A stretch of DNA of 64,000 bases, from positions 34,855 through 98,854 of the forward strand of contig DHEF01000014.1 in the NCBI GenBank assembly GCA_002399735.1, given 5' to 3'. This document shows positions 16,889-24,943 of the stretch, in pieces. Below the pieces are notes generated by a model. The model made no database searches. It was not told the DNA's origin and was given only the letters and a program-made list of their open reading frames with translations. Position numbers and translations under genes: made by a program. Every line of letters starts with the position of its first letter. The stretch's first letter is position 1. The stretch is from Chitinophagaceae bacterium UBA4857 (lineage in GTDB: Bacteria > Bacteroidota > Bacteroidia > Chitinophagales > Chitinophagaceae).

Positions 16889-17247
16889 AACAAAAGAGCT
16901 TAAGGTTTAGAGGTTTAATTATTGCAATACTAAAGTAAAATAAAAAAACGGGATATAAAATAACTCTTTCAAAAAGTAGCTTATCCTGCTAATATATTAA
17001 TATATTTTAAAATATATTTAATTGCAACAATCCTTTTCTTTTAATGCACATATTAAACATAGATATTTATTACACTTTACCTTTAATAAAGCAAATACAT
17101 GTCCGTTATAATATGAACATATATTATACCAAATACTAAAATGTTAATAAAACAATGGGGGTGCTTTGCTTTCTTTCGAAAGCACTAGTGACGGATTTTC
17201 CCATCACTTACATAATAAAAAGTAGTAAAGAATTGAATAGAAGCAAA
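16889..17247. other. 359-base AT-rich intergenic region
   Basis: I find no supportable gene. The left part should hold the promoter of the two-component pair. Near its right end two hairpins occur, GTGCTTT...AAAGCAC at 17161-17185 and an imperfect GTGA...TCAC stem at 17188-17207. They may shape the 3' end of the kinase-like gene that stops at 17248, but neither has a clear T-run. Confidence 0.5.
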
Positions 17248-18318
17248 TTATTGTTGCGTAGATGCTATGTTCATGTATGATTTTAGTAACGCAAACTGAT
17301 GTTGTGCACGTTTAAAATTATGTTTGGGGTAAGCTGGTGTATAATACTTATCGCCGGATAAATAGTCAGTTAAAAACCTGATGGCCTGCATAAAAATAAG
17401 AAACTGGCCGGAGTAATAAAAGTAACTTTTCTCTGTAGAGGTTAAATGTGTGGCCATCTCGGACATATATCCGTCTTTAATAGCAGTATAAACATCCTTG
17501 CGTACTGGTACTTCATCAAAATTTTTATCCTCCTCTCCTATTTCCGATAAATAAGTGCGCATCATGTCACCCACATCGCTTATATAATAACCTTCCATTA
17601 TCGTGTCTAAATCAATAACGGCAAAGGCTTTTCCCGCAAGATTAAACAATACATTGCTTATTTTAGTATCGTGATGGGTAACACGCTTTTTAATCAGTCC
17701 TTCGGCAACAATAGCTTCGTAACGTTTTACAATATCTATATAGCTTAGTGCAGTTTCAACCAATACTTTTGCTTCTTGCAAACGCACCGTATCACCGGTT
17801 TTAAGTACTTGTAAAAAATCGTTGTAACGTTTTGTAAGATTATGAAACCCAGGAATATTTTCATGTAAAGTATGCGAAGGAAAATTATTTAACAACGCAC
17901 TAAACCTGCCAAACTCCTTCGCTGCCTCATAAGCCTGGTCACAATTAGCAACTACATCAATAGTTTGCGATCCTTTTAAAAATTGAAACGCTCTGTACCA
18001 ACTGCCATTTTCATCTTTATAAAATGTATCTCCATTGGCGTTTAACACTGGCGCAGGAAAATAATAACCGGGAAAATGTTGTTTTAAATAAGCATTGATA
18101 GTCTCAATATTAAAGGCAATACTGGCTGGATTTGTAAATACATTTGTATTTACCTTTTGCAATACCAGTTCAGTATCTCCAAATCTAACTTTCCAGGTAC
18201 TATTAATTAAGCCTCCACCCAAGTTTTCAACCGTAAAATCTTCACCGTTGCATCCATATTGTTGTAATACTTTGGCAAGCCCTGTCATATCAATTGTACT
18301 AGGTAAAACTTCAATCAT
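17248..18318 (-). CDS. APH-fold sugar kinase-like protein (NahK or 'mucin desulfatase' type)
   Basis: This is a 356-residue protein from the ATG at 18318 (MIEVLPSTIDMTGLAKVLQQ); an upstream TTG at 18369 would add 17 unlikely residues. It has the aminoglycoside-phosphotransferase fold: the nucleotide-binding N-lobe (NLGGGLINSTWKV), the catalytic loop HHDTKISNVLFN, and metal-binding VIDLDTIMEG. Similar Bacteroidota proteins are often annotated 'mucin desulfatase' but resemble N-acetylhexosamine 1-kinase. The substrate is therefore probably a sugar or amino alcohol, not an antibiotic; this is inference. It stands alone between the two-component genes and tmRNA. Confidence 0.8.
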   Translation of the reverse strand: MIEVLPSTIDMTGLAKVLQQYGCNGEDFTVENLGGGLINSTWKVRFGDTELVLQKVNTNVFTNPASIAFNIETINAYLKQHFPGYYFPAPVLNANGDTFYKDENGSWYRAFQFLKGSQTIDVVANCDQAYEAAKEFGRFSALLNNFPSHTLHENIPGFHNLTKRYNDFLQVLKTGDTVRLQEAKVLVETALSYIDIVKRYEAIVAEGLIKKRVTHHDTKISNVLFNLAGKAFAVIDLDTIMEGYYISDVGDMMRTYLSEIGEEDKNFDEVPVRKDVYTAIKDGYMSEMATHLTSTEKSYFYYSGQFLIFMQAIRFLTDYLSGDKYYTPAYPKHNFKRAQHQFALLKSYMNIASTQQ

Positions 18319-18489
18319 GCAGTTGTTAATAATGTTGTTATGGTGTGCTTTATCGTTATTTAAGGACAAAATAATACAAATACATACTCAAAAATCGCAC
18401 AAACGATTGCCTGAAAATTGCAAAAAATCAACTCCCGCAACACAAACGATTGCCTGAAAAACAACAACTTGCAAGCTTAAATTTGGCAT

Positions 18490-18524
18490 AAAAAAACGGC
18501 TAAGTAAACTTAACCGTTTTTTTT
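18490..18524 (-). terminator. tmRNA terminator
   Basis: AAAAACGG-C-TAAGT pairs with ACTTA-A-CCGTTTTT around a 2-base loop, with A- and T-rich flanks on both sides. It begins 16 bases beyond the tmRNA 3' end on the minus strand. Confidence 0.85.
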
Positions 18525-18539
18525 CATTTTTAAACAAAG

Positions 18540-18909
18540 TGGAGGCGACCGGATTCGAACCGGTGTCCAAACATATTCTTCAAAAGCTTTCTACATGTTT
18601 ATTTCATTATTAATTGTCGGCAAATAACAGGAAACGAACAAACCAATTATTCACTTAGCTGGATGGTCTTAAGCAACGGTCACAGCCTTCCGTTGCAGCA
18701 GCCTGTTTTGTTTTTTAAGTCGGCGGCGGGGCGTGGTAACAGACCAACCGGCCCGGCGGCCCTAATGACTAACTAATCACTGATTAGGCAGCCATGGCAT
18801 ACTGAGTATTGCCATTTATAGTTTGAATATTCAGATTAAGGTGCTAATTATCCAACGCACCACATGCTTACACCTTCAAAGATCTACGCTGTCAAAACCA
18901 AACGCCCCC
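18540..18909 (-). ncRNA. ssrA: Transfer-messenger RNA (tmRNA)
   Basis: The minus strand gives a 370-base one-piece tmRNA. The 5' end GGGGGCGTTTGGTTTTGACA pairs with the 3' end CGCCTCC to form the acceptor stem. The T-arm is GGTTCGAATCC with flanking CACC/GGTG. The tag reading frame is at 18784-18813: GGC AAT ACT CAG TAT GCC ATG GCT GCC TAA, giving GNTQYAMAA, which aligns with GENNYALAA-type tags of Bacteroidota. The 3' CCA is not encoded (the genome continues CTT after the discriminator A), so it must be added. The RNA rescues stalled ribosomes with SmpB, which is not in the window. Confidence 0.97.
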
Positions 18910-18930
18910 AAGATTTTAGAAGCCAGTGTA

Positions 18931-18938
18931 CAAAGATA
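18931..18938 (-). promoter_or_regulatory. tmRNA promoter -7 box
   Basis: On the minus strand TATCTTTG matches the Bacteroidota TAnnTTTG box and lies 21 bases before the mature tmRNA 5' end. A TTG-containing AT-rich stretch lies upstream, but its spacing is not ideal. Confidence 0.6.
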
Positions 18939-18989
18939 GTGTAGTTAATTAGCAATTAATAATTAGTAATTAACAATTCTTAAATACAT

Positions 18990-19070
18990 TTTTATGAGCC
19001 AACTTCAGTTCCCTGATTGAGCTTCCGTTGCGTCGCACTCTTGTACTTTCTGTTCGCTATTCAGCTATTG
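18990..19070 (-). repeat. GACGCAA-family dispersed repeat, copy R4 (TTCAATCAGGG variant)
   Basis: On the minus strand this copy reads GTACAAGAGTGCGACGCAAC, then GGAAGCTCAATCAGGGAACT and an A-rich end. The CTCAATCAGGG part is shared with R7 and R11, which form a subfamily. It lies between the tmRNA promoter and the 3' end of rseP. Confidence 0.7.
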
Positions 19071-19157
19071 TGTTAATCGTTATTTGTTAAATGTTAATTG
19101 TAAATAAACGGATATCTATTTCCCTATTAACTATTAACGATGAACCATTAACTTCTC

Positions 19158-20507
19158 CTACCTAAACAACCTGAATATATCCAACCCAATAGCATAAGCC
19201 ATTAAGCCTAATAAAAGTACCATACCTACCAATTGGGCATATTCCATAAATTTATCACTTGGTTTACGGCCGGTAATCATTTCTATTAAAGTAAACAATG
19301 CGTGGCCTCCATCCAATGCAGGTATAGGTAATATATTCATAAAGGCCAGAATGATAGAGAATAAACCAGTCATTGTCCAGAAACGATGCCAGTCCCACTC
19401 ACCACCAAATGTTTTACCAATACTAATTACACTGCCCAGGTTTTCGTTTACCTTATGTTCTTTAGATACAAACAGTAAACGAATACCTTCAATGTATTCT
19501 CCTAATTTTTCCATTCCAAAGTTTATACCTGCCGGAATGGATTGAAAGAAAGTATACTCTTTTTTCTCCGTTTCAATTACATCTAATACACTATTAAAAC
19601 CAAAACCAATAGCGCCTTTATCATCTACTTTTACAACGGTGGTTAACGTATCAGTATTGTTACGCAAAACTGTAAGGGTCACATTCTGGCCACCATATTT
19701 TGGTATAGCTAATTGATAGTCCTGTGCATATTTTAATGGTGTTCCATTTAAAGCAAGAAACTGGTCTCCTTTTTTAAAATCACCTTCAACAAATGAAGCA
19801 GTAGTTACAGTATCTATTATTGGTAATAAAGCAGGATACACAAAACGCTTTTGTTTGCTTTTGGTAAGCTTACTCACAAAACCATCAGGTATAACAACTG
19901 TAGTTTCTTTACCATCACGCTGTACGGTAAGTTTTGCATTTTCACTCATGAAAATACCTTTTGGTAAATCATCCTGATAAACCAATGTTTTACCGTTAAT
20001 AGCTGTTACCAAATCACCGCTTTTTAATCCTGCAGATGTAGCCAGCGAGTCAGCATAAATACCATGCTTTAAGTTAGCCACCGGAATTTTTTCCTCGCCC
20101 CAAACAAAAAGAATCATAGCAAATATTACCAACGCCAATACAAAGTTGATAATTACACCGGCTAACATTATAATTAAACGTTGCCAGGCCGGCTTAGCCC
20201 TGAACTCGTATGGTTGAGGTGGCAATTTCATGGCTTCCTTATCCATGCTTTCATCAATCATCCCTGAAATTTTTACATAACCACCTAGGGGTATCCAACC
20301 AATACCGTATTCAGTTTCGCCAATTTTCTTTTTCCAAAGCGAGAACCATGGATTAAAAAACAAATAGAATTTTTCTACGCGGCAACCAAACCATTTAGCA
20401 GTTAAAAAGTGTCCCAGTTCGTGTAGTACAATTAATATAGAGAAAGCCAGTATAAACTGTCCAAGGTTGGCCGCAAATGCAGCCCAATCAATAGCTAAAA
20501 GTATCAT
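19158..20507 (-). CDS. rseP: RIP metalloprotease RseP (site-2 protease)
   Basis: This 449-residue inner-membrane zinc protease has HELGH at residues 29-33 in the first membrane helix and NILPIPALDGGH near residue 396 in the last helices. Two PDZ-like regions lie between them (around GLKSGDLVTAINGKTLVY and FKKGDQFLALNGTPLKYAQD). It cleaves membrane-bound anti-sigma factors or signal peptide remnants within the membrane. The gene is 110 bases downstream of dxr in the same direction, a pairing common in many bacteria. Bacteroidota have many anti-sigma/TonB systems that could be substrates. Confidence 0.96.
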   Translation of the reverse strand: MILLAIDWAAFAANLGQFILAFSILIVLHELGHFLTAKWFGCRVEKFYLFFNPWFSLWKKKIGETEYGIGWIPLGGYVKISGMIDESMDKEAMKLPPQPYEFRAKPAWQRLIIMLAGVIINFVLALVIFAMILFVWGEEKIPVANLKHGIYADSLATSAGLKSGDLVTAINGKTLVYQDDLPKGIFMSENAKLTVQRDGKETTVVIPDGFVSKLTKSKQKRFVYPALLPIIDTVTTASFVEGDFKKGDQFLALNGTPLKYAQDYQLAIPKYGGQNVTLTVLRNNTDTLTTVVKVDDKGAIGFGFNSVLDVIETEKKEYTFFQSIPAGINFGMEKLGEYIEGIRLLFVSKEHKVNENLGSVISIGKTFGGEWDWHRFWTMTGLFSIILAFMNILPIPALDGGHALFTLIEMITGRKPSDKFMEYAQLVGMVLLLGLMAYAIGLDIFRLFR

Positions 20508-20617
20508 GTATTATTATAAAGTATTATAAATTTTGAACGCAAATATCCGCTAAAAGCCAAATATATGCTTACCGCCCATGAATTATTTGATTTTCTTAAG
20601 ATTTTGATGCGGTTAGA

Positions 20618-21787
20618 TTACAAGCCAATTATGTCGGCTGTAATACTACGGGCTTCCCCATCGCTCATAAAGTATTGGTCTAAAGTTGGTTGTTGAATAT
20701 ATGGTACTTTATGCATTACTTTTTCAATTACATCAGTCATTTCTAAAAAGCCGATACGGTTTTTTAAAAACGCATATACCACAATTTCGTTAGCCGCATT
20801 TAGTACACAAGGCAAGTTACCACCTTTTTCCAAGGCTTCAATAGCTAATGCCAGGTTACGGAAGGTTTTAATATCCGGCTCCTCAAAATTGAGTGTGTTT
20901 ATCTTTTTAAAATCAAAACGGGGGAAGTTATTAGGAATTCGTTGCGGAAAAGCCATGGCATACTGAATAGGCAGTTTCATATCGGGTAATCCCATTTGTG
21001 CTTTTATACTACCATCTTCAAACTGCACCATGCTGTGAATAATACTTTGCGGATGTACTACCACCTGTATTTGATCAGGTGTTAGATTAAACAACCACTT
21101 GGCTTCTATCATCTCCAGCCCCTTGTTCATCAACGTAGCTGAATCGATGGTGATTTTTGCCCCCATTGCCCAGTTAGGGTGTTGCAAAGCATGCTCTCGT
21201 TTTACATTTACCAGGTAATTAGGTTTGCGTCCTAAAAACGGACCACCCGAAGCAGTTAAAATGATTTTCTCAATTTTATTACGCCCCTCGCCTACCAAAC
21301 ATTGAAAGATTGCGGAGTGTTCACTATCTACAGGTATTACTGGCACACGGTGTTCAATTGCTTTTTGCATTACAATATCGCCGGCTACAACTAGCGTTTC
21401 TTTATTGGCTAAACCAATGGGTTTACCATTTTCAATAGCTTTTAAGGTTGGTTTTAAACCTGCATAACCAACAATGGCCGCAATCATCATGTCGTAATTA
21501 TCCATGGCAGCCACATCATCTAATGCTGCTTCGCCGGCAAATACTTTTATATCGGTATTGGCCAATGCTTGTTTAACTTTATTGTATTTGCTTTCGTCGC
21601 CAATTACTACAATATTGGGATTAAAGCGTAAAGCTTGTTGTATTAATAAATCTTCGTTTTTATGTGCAGTTAAAATTTCCGCCGAAAACTTATCGGTGTT
21701 TGCTGCAATTACATCCAGGCACTGGGTACCAATGGATCCTGTTGATCCAAATATGGCTATTCGTTTTATTGGTTGTTGCTCTGTCAT
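20618..21787 (-). CDS. dxr: 1-deoxy-D-xylulose-5-phosphate reductoisomerase
   Basis: This 389-residue enzyme converts DXP to MEP with NADPH, the second step of the non-mevalonate isoprenoid pathway. The NADPH loop GSTGSIGTQCLDV is near residue 14, LANKETLVVAGDIV near 130, and the catalytic and metal-binding segments VDSEHSAIFQ and LTASGGPFLG follow. The C-terminal NAANEIVVYAFLKNRIGF is typical. The length is normal. It precedes rseP and probably shares its transcript. It starts at the ATG at 21787. Confidence 0.97.
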   Translation of the reverse strand: MTEQQPIKRIAIFGSTGSIGTQCLDVIAANTDKFSAEILTAHKNEDLLIQQALRFNPNIVVIGDESKYNKVKQALANTDIKVFAGEAALDDVAAMDNYDMMIAAIVGYAGLKPTLKAIENGKPIGLANKETLVVAGDIVMQKAIEHRVPVIPVDSEHSAIFQCLVGEGRNKIEKIILTASGGPFLGRKPNYLVNVKREHALQHPNWAMGAKITIDSATLMNKGLEMIEAKWLFNLTPDQIQVVVHPQSIIHSMVQFEDGSIKAQMGLPDMKLPIQYAMAFPQRIPNNFPRFDFKKINTLNFEEPDIKTFRNLALAIEALEKGGNLPCVLNAANEIVVYAFLKNRIGFLEMTDVIEKVMHKVPYIQQPTLDQYFMSDGEARSITADIIGL

Positions 21788-21905
21788 TTTTTAAAGTTCC
21801 AAAGGTTCAATAGTTCAAAGTTCCAGAAGTTTAAAGTCTAATAAATGATTGCCGTCTTTCAGTCTCCCTGACTTTTCGTCTTTCTTCTGCAGATGAGCGA
21901 TATAC

Positions 21906-22015
21906 GCTCCGATTAAAATACGGAGTACTAAAAATTGCCCAATAGAATTAATGCAGTACAAGTGTGCGACGCAAGGGACGATGCCATTTATACTAAAGCC
22001 GGGATCATAAAAAAA
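21906..22015 (+). repeat. GACGCAA-family dispersed repeat, copy R5 (full-length form)
   Basis: The copy reads CTCCGATTAAAATACGGAG, TACTAAAAATTGCCCAATAG, AATTAATGCAGTACAAGTG, TGCGACGCAAGGGACGATG, and ends with AAAGCCGGGATCATAAAAAA. Its first hairpin is CTCCG/CGGAG where R2 has CCCCG/CGGGG, a paired change that keeps the stem. It lies between the dxr start and the GH3 gene 3' end. Just before it, 21788-21900 is low-complexity DNA with repeated GTTCAAAG and GTCTTTC motifs and no gene. Confidence 0.85.
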
Positions 22016-22074
22016 CTGTTGTTTAAAAGCAATTTTACATTGTCAATTGTAAACTATCAGCTATCAATTATCGC

Positions 22075-23568
22075 TTACTCTGCCCACTTTTCTAACTCGG
22101 TTGCAATCTTTCTGTCGTTACTTAAGCGTGGCACTTTATTTTGCCCGCCCAGTTTACCAATCGATTTCATATAATCGATAAAGGCATTTTTTTTCACCGC
22201 TGTTAATTTTAGCGGTTGCAAAATATTACCACTTATTAAATCATCGTAATATACATTCTTTTTACGAAGGTTATCATCAACCTTCAGCGCAAAGGCTTTC
22301 ATATCATGGGGTTTGTTTTCAAACTCAATAAACCACTCGTGGTAAGAGCGCCCCTCCCCATCATTTACAAAAGGTGCCACTGTAAATTCGGTAATACGTA
22401 CATTCTCCTCTGCGGCTGCTTTTAACAAGCTATGCTCTACTTCCTCTCCAATTACATGCTCGCCAAATGCCGATATAAAGTGTTTTATACGGCCTGTTAC
22501 GACAATACGATAAGGGTTGGTTGATACAAATTTAATGGTATCGCCAATGTTATAACCCCATAAGCCAGCATTGCTGCTAATGATTATGGCATAGTTTACA
22601 CCCACCTGAACATCGGCCAATGATAACCTTGTCGGGTTTTCGTTTTGCAGTTCGCTAACGGGTACAAACTCGTAAAAGATCCCGCTGTTTGTATTTAATA
22701 ATAAACCTTCGGCTTCCTGCGAATCCTGAAAAGCAAAAAAACCTTCAGAGGAAGGATAGGTTTCGATACTGTCAATTTTTTTACCAATGCTTTGAAACAG
22801 TTTTGCTTTGTAAGGTTCAAAGTTTACCCCTCCCTGTACTAGTACAGAAAAGTTAGGAAACACTTCGCTGATGGTTTTATTGGTACGTTTCATTATTTCA
22901 TCAAAATACATTTGCATCCATGGTGGTATACCACTTATCAGTGTCATGTTTTTATTGATGGTTTCATCAACAATTTTATTCAGTTTAGTTTCCCAATCTT
23001 CAATACAATTGGTTTCGTAAGAAGGTAGTTGGTTTTTACGCAGGTAGCGTGGTACATGGTGGTTAACAATACCACTTAAACGTCCGGTTGGTATTTCGGC
23101 AATGCGCTCCAACACTGGCGAGCCGGATAAAAAAATCATATTACCATCGGCAAATTTAGTGTTACCGGTTTCGGCCATGTAACATAAAAGGGCATTACGG
23201 GCCGAGTTGATATGATTTGAAATAGAATCTTTTGAAATAGGAATATATTTTGTACCGCTGGTTGTGCCTGAAGTTTTAGCAAAATAGGCCGGTACACCTC
23301 TCCATAATATATTATGCTTTCCTTCTTTAATTAATTCGATGTAAGGCTTTATCTGCTCGTAATCTTTTACGGCAACGGCTTGTTTAAATTCCTGATAATT
23401 ATTCACTTGTGCCAGGTTCACATCTTTACCAAACAGGGTATTGCGGCCCACTTTCAGTAACGTTTTCAGGATAGCTTCCTGATCGTCAACTGCCGAAAGC
23501 ATGCCCTTTTTGATGGATTTATGAATAATGGCGGCAAGTGGTTTAGCCAGGAACGATTTGATTTTCAT
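22075..23568 (-). CDS. GH3 family acyl-acid amido synthetase-like protein
   Basis: This 497-residue protein is of the GH3 family within the adenylate-forming (ANL) enzymes. The phosphate-binding motif is AKTSGTTSGTKYIPIS (about residues 97-112), YPSSEGFFAFQ (about 270-280) matches the YxxSE block, and VVTGRIKHFISAFGEHVIGE leads into the C-terminal subdomain. Plant GH3 proteins join amino acids to hormones. Bacterial members are widespread in Bacteroidota, but their substrates are largely unknown, so I assign only ATP-dependent acyl-amide formation as likely. It is cytoplasmic, stands alone and is divergent from rplU. Confidence 0.9.
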   Translation of the reverse strand: MKIKSFLAKPLAAIIHKSIKKGMLSAVDDQEAILKTLLKVGRNTLFGKDVNLAQVNNYQEFKQAVAVKDYEQIKPYIELIKEGKHNILWRGVPAYFAKTSGTTSGTKYIPISKDSISNHINSARNALLCYMAETGNTKFADGNMIFLSGSPVLERIAEIPTGRLSGIVNHHVPRYLRKNQLPSYETNCIEDWETKLNKIVDETINKNMTLISGIPPWMQMYFDEIMKRTNKTISEVFPNFSVLVQGGVNFEPYKAKLFQSIGKKIDSIETYPSSEGFFAFQDSQEAEGLLLNTNSGIFYEFVPVSELQNENPTRLSLADVQVGVNYAIIISSNAGLWGYNIGDTIKFVSTNPYRIVVTGRIKHFISAFGEHVIGEEVEHSLLKAAAEENVRITEFTVAPFVNDGEGRSYHEWFIEFENKPHDMKAFALKVDDNLRKKNVYYDDLISGNILQPLKLTAVKKNAFIDYMKSIGKLGGQNKVPRLSNDRKIATELEKWAE

Positions 23569-23751
23569 ATACTTACTACTTTTTCGGGCAGCTTAGCCCT
23601 ACTTTTCTTAATTTTGTGCTACTGTTTAAACTATTTGATTTGCTGCGAGTTACAACAATCAAGCCAGCCATTCCTGTACAGGCTTTAGCAAAGATACAGG
23701 ATGCCGTTTCAAAAAATACCTAATTTAACTATTCAAAAGTTTAAACGATTA

Positions 23752-23782
23752 TTGGTTAGTTAAATTTTTCCCCTTACCTTTG
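23752..23782 (+). promoter_or_regulatory. Promoter of rplU-rpmA
   Basis: TTG at 23752-23754 is followed after 20 bases by TACCTTTG (23775-23782), a good match to the Bacteroidota TAnnTTTG box. The rplU start codon follows 19 bases later. Confidence 0.75.
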
Positions 23783-23801
23783 CCGTCCTAATTTTCAGAC
23801 T

Positions 23802-24101
23802 ATGTTAGCAGTAATTAAAGTTGCGGGTCAGCAATACAAAGTAGAAAAAGACCAAACATTATATGTACCACGTGTAGAGGGTAAAGCCGGTGATGTTTTA
23901 AACCTTGAGGTTTTATTAGCCGATGCCGGTGGTAGTGTTTCAGTTGGTGGAACAGTAAGTACAAAAGTAACTGCAGAAATCCTTGATCAAGTTAAAGGAG
24001 ATACTGTAATTGCTTTTAAACACAAAAGAAGAAAAGGTTTCCGTAAGAAAAGAGGACACCGTACAGCGTATACTAAAATAAAAGTTACCAATATTGCTTA
24101 A
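23802..24101 (+). CDS. rplU: 50S ribosomal protein L21
   Basis: This 99-residue L21 begins MLAVIKVAGQQYKVEKDQTL and ends with the conserved KHKRRKGFRKKRGHRTAYTK, which contacts 23S rRNA. It is a structural part of the large subunit, assembled with L20. The length is normal. It leads the rplU-rpmA transcript, with 85 bases between the two genes and a good promoter just upstream. Confidence 0.98.
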   Translation: MLAVIKVAGQQYKVEKDQTLYVPRVEGKAGDVLNLEVLLADAGGSVSVGGTVSTKVTAEILDQVKGDTVIAFKHKRRKGFRKKRGHRTAYTKIKVTNIA

Positions 24102-24186
24102 TTACTGTTTACAGTAAGTAATATAATAATGGTCTGTTATTAGTTTAATAATTTTCAAGTAAGTTAATATTTAAAAATAATCTATC

Positions 24187-24453
24187 ATGGCACATAAGAA
24201 AGGTGAAGGTAGTGTAAAGAATGGCCGCGACTCAAGAAGCAAACGTCTTGGCGTAAAAATTTTTGGTGGTCAGCCAGCTATTACCGGTAACATCATCGTT
24301 CGTCAACGTGGTACTGTTTACCATCCTGGTAAAAACGTTGGTGTAGGTAAAGACTTTACTCTTTTCGCATTGAACGACGGTGTTGTAGAATTTAGAAAAG
24401 GTGTTAAAGACAGAACATTTGTTTCTGTAGTTAGCGTTGAGGCAACTGCTTAA
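24187..24453 (+). CDS. rpmA: 50S ribosomal protein L27
   Basis: This 88-residue L27 begins MAHKKGEGSVKNGRDSRSKR, whose flexible N-terminus reaches the peptidyl-transferase centre. GSVKNGRDSRSKRLGVKIFG and RQRGTVYHPGKNVGVGKDFT are the family hallmarks. There is no N-terminal extension needing Prp cleavage of the Firmicutes kind. It follows rplU in the normal order. Confidence 0.98.
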   Translation: MAHKKGEGSVKNGRDSRSKRLGVKIFGGQPAITGNIIVRQRGTVYHPGKNVGVGKDFTLFALNDGVVEFRKGVKDRTFVSVVSVEATA

Positions 24454-24488
24454 TACTTTTTTCGTTTAACTAATTTTTGTGAAAAAAA

Positions 24489-24519
24489 TTTGGGTAGTAT
24501 AAAATAATTATTATTTTTA
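24489..24519 (+). promoter_or_regulatory. Promoter of the histone-like gene
   Basis: TTTG at 24489-24492 is followed by exactly 19 bases and TATTTTTA (24512-24519), seven of eight positions of the TAnnTTTG box including wildcards. The start codon is 40 bases downstream, so this gene need not depend on the ribosomal promoter. Confidence 0.6.
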
Positions 24520-24559
24520 CTGTAGATAACCCATTTACTAAACATTAAATTCACAAAAA

Positions 24560-24808
24560 ATGGCAACTAAAAAAGCAGCTCCTAAGAAAGCAGCAAAAAA
24601 AGCGGCTCCTAAAAAAGCAGCAGCCCCAAAGAAAGCAGCTCCTAAAAAAGCAGCAAAAAAAGCAGCTCCTAAGAAAGCAGCGAAAAAAGCAGCTCCAAAA
24701 AAAGCAGCGGCTCCAAAAAAAGCAGCAGCTCCTAAGAAAGCAGCAAAAAAAGCAGCTCCTAAGAAAGCAGCAAAAAAAGCAGCTCCTAAAAAAGCAGCAA
24801 AGAAATAA
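24560..24808 (+). CDS. Lysine/alanine/proline-repeat histone H1-like protein
   Basis: The 82-residue product is MAT followed by nothing but Lys, Ala and Pro, in repeats of the kind KKAAPKKAA and KKAAKKAAP. It resembles the tail of eukaryotic H1 and bacterial Hc1/AlgP-like proteins. With such charge it should bind DNA (or RNA) without specificity and help compact the nucleoid. A role in ribosome biogenesis is also conceivable because it sits behind rplU-rpmA. The DNA is itself a tandem repeat, so copy number is likely to vary between strains or be misassembled. It has its own promoter-like sequence and a strong terminator. Confidence 0.85.
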   Translation: MATKKAAPKKAAKKAAPKKAAAPKKAAPKKAAKKAAPKKAAKKAAPKKAAAPKKAAAPKKAAKKAAPKKAAKKAAPKKAAKK

Positions 24809-24835
24809 TAAAAAATTTCTTTTAAGATTTATAAA

Positions 24836-24859
24836 AACCTCCGAAGTTCGGAGGTTTTT
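24836..24859 (+). terminator. Rho-independent terminator after the histone-like gene
   Basis: AACCTCCGAA and TTCGGAGGTT pair around a single G, followed by a T-run on the plus strand. It ends the rplU/rpmA/histone-like region before polX. Confidence 0.93.
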
Positions 24860-24943
24860 CCTTTTATACCCCTACCCCATTTACATTAGCCAAACAGAAT
24901 AATTTTATTACAATAACTTCGCCTCATTAATGCCTGATACAGT

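Noticed and set aside
18545..18575. Possible tRNA gene (GGTTCGAATCC on the minus strand)
   Set aside because: It is the T-arm of tmRNA; the complete tmRNA with tag reading frame explains it.
24560..24808. Tandem repeat or CRISPR-like array
   Set aside because: The periodic DNA is one reading frame of Lys/Ala/Pro codons with a start, stop and terminator; there are no unique spacers.
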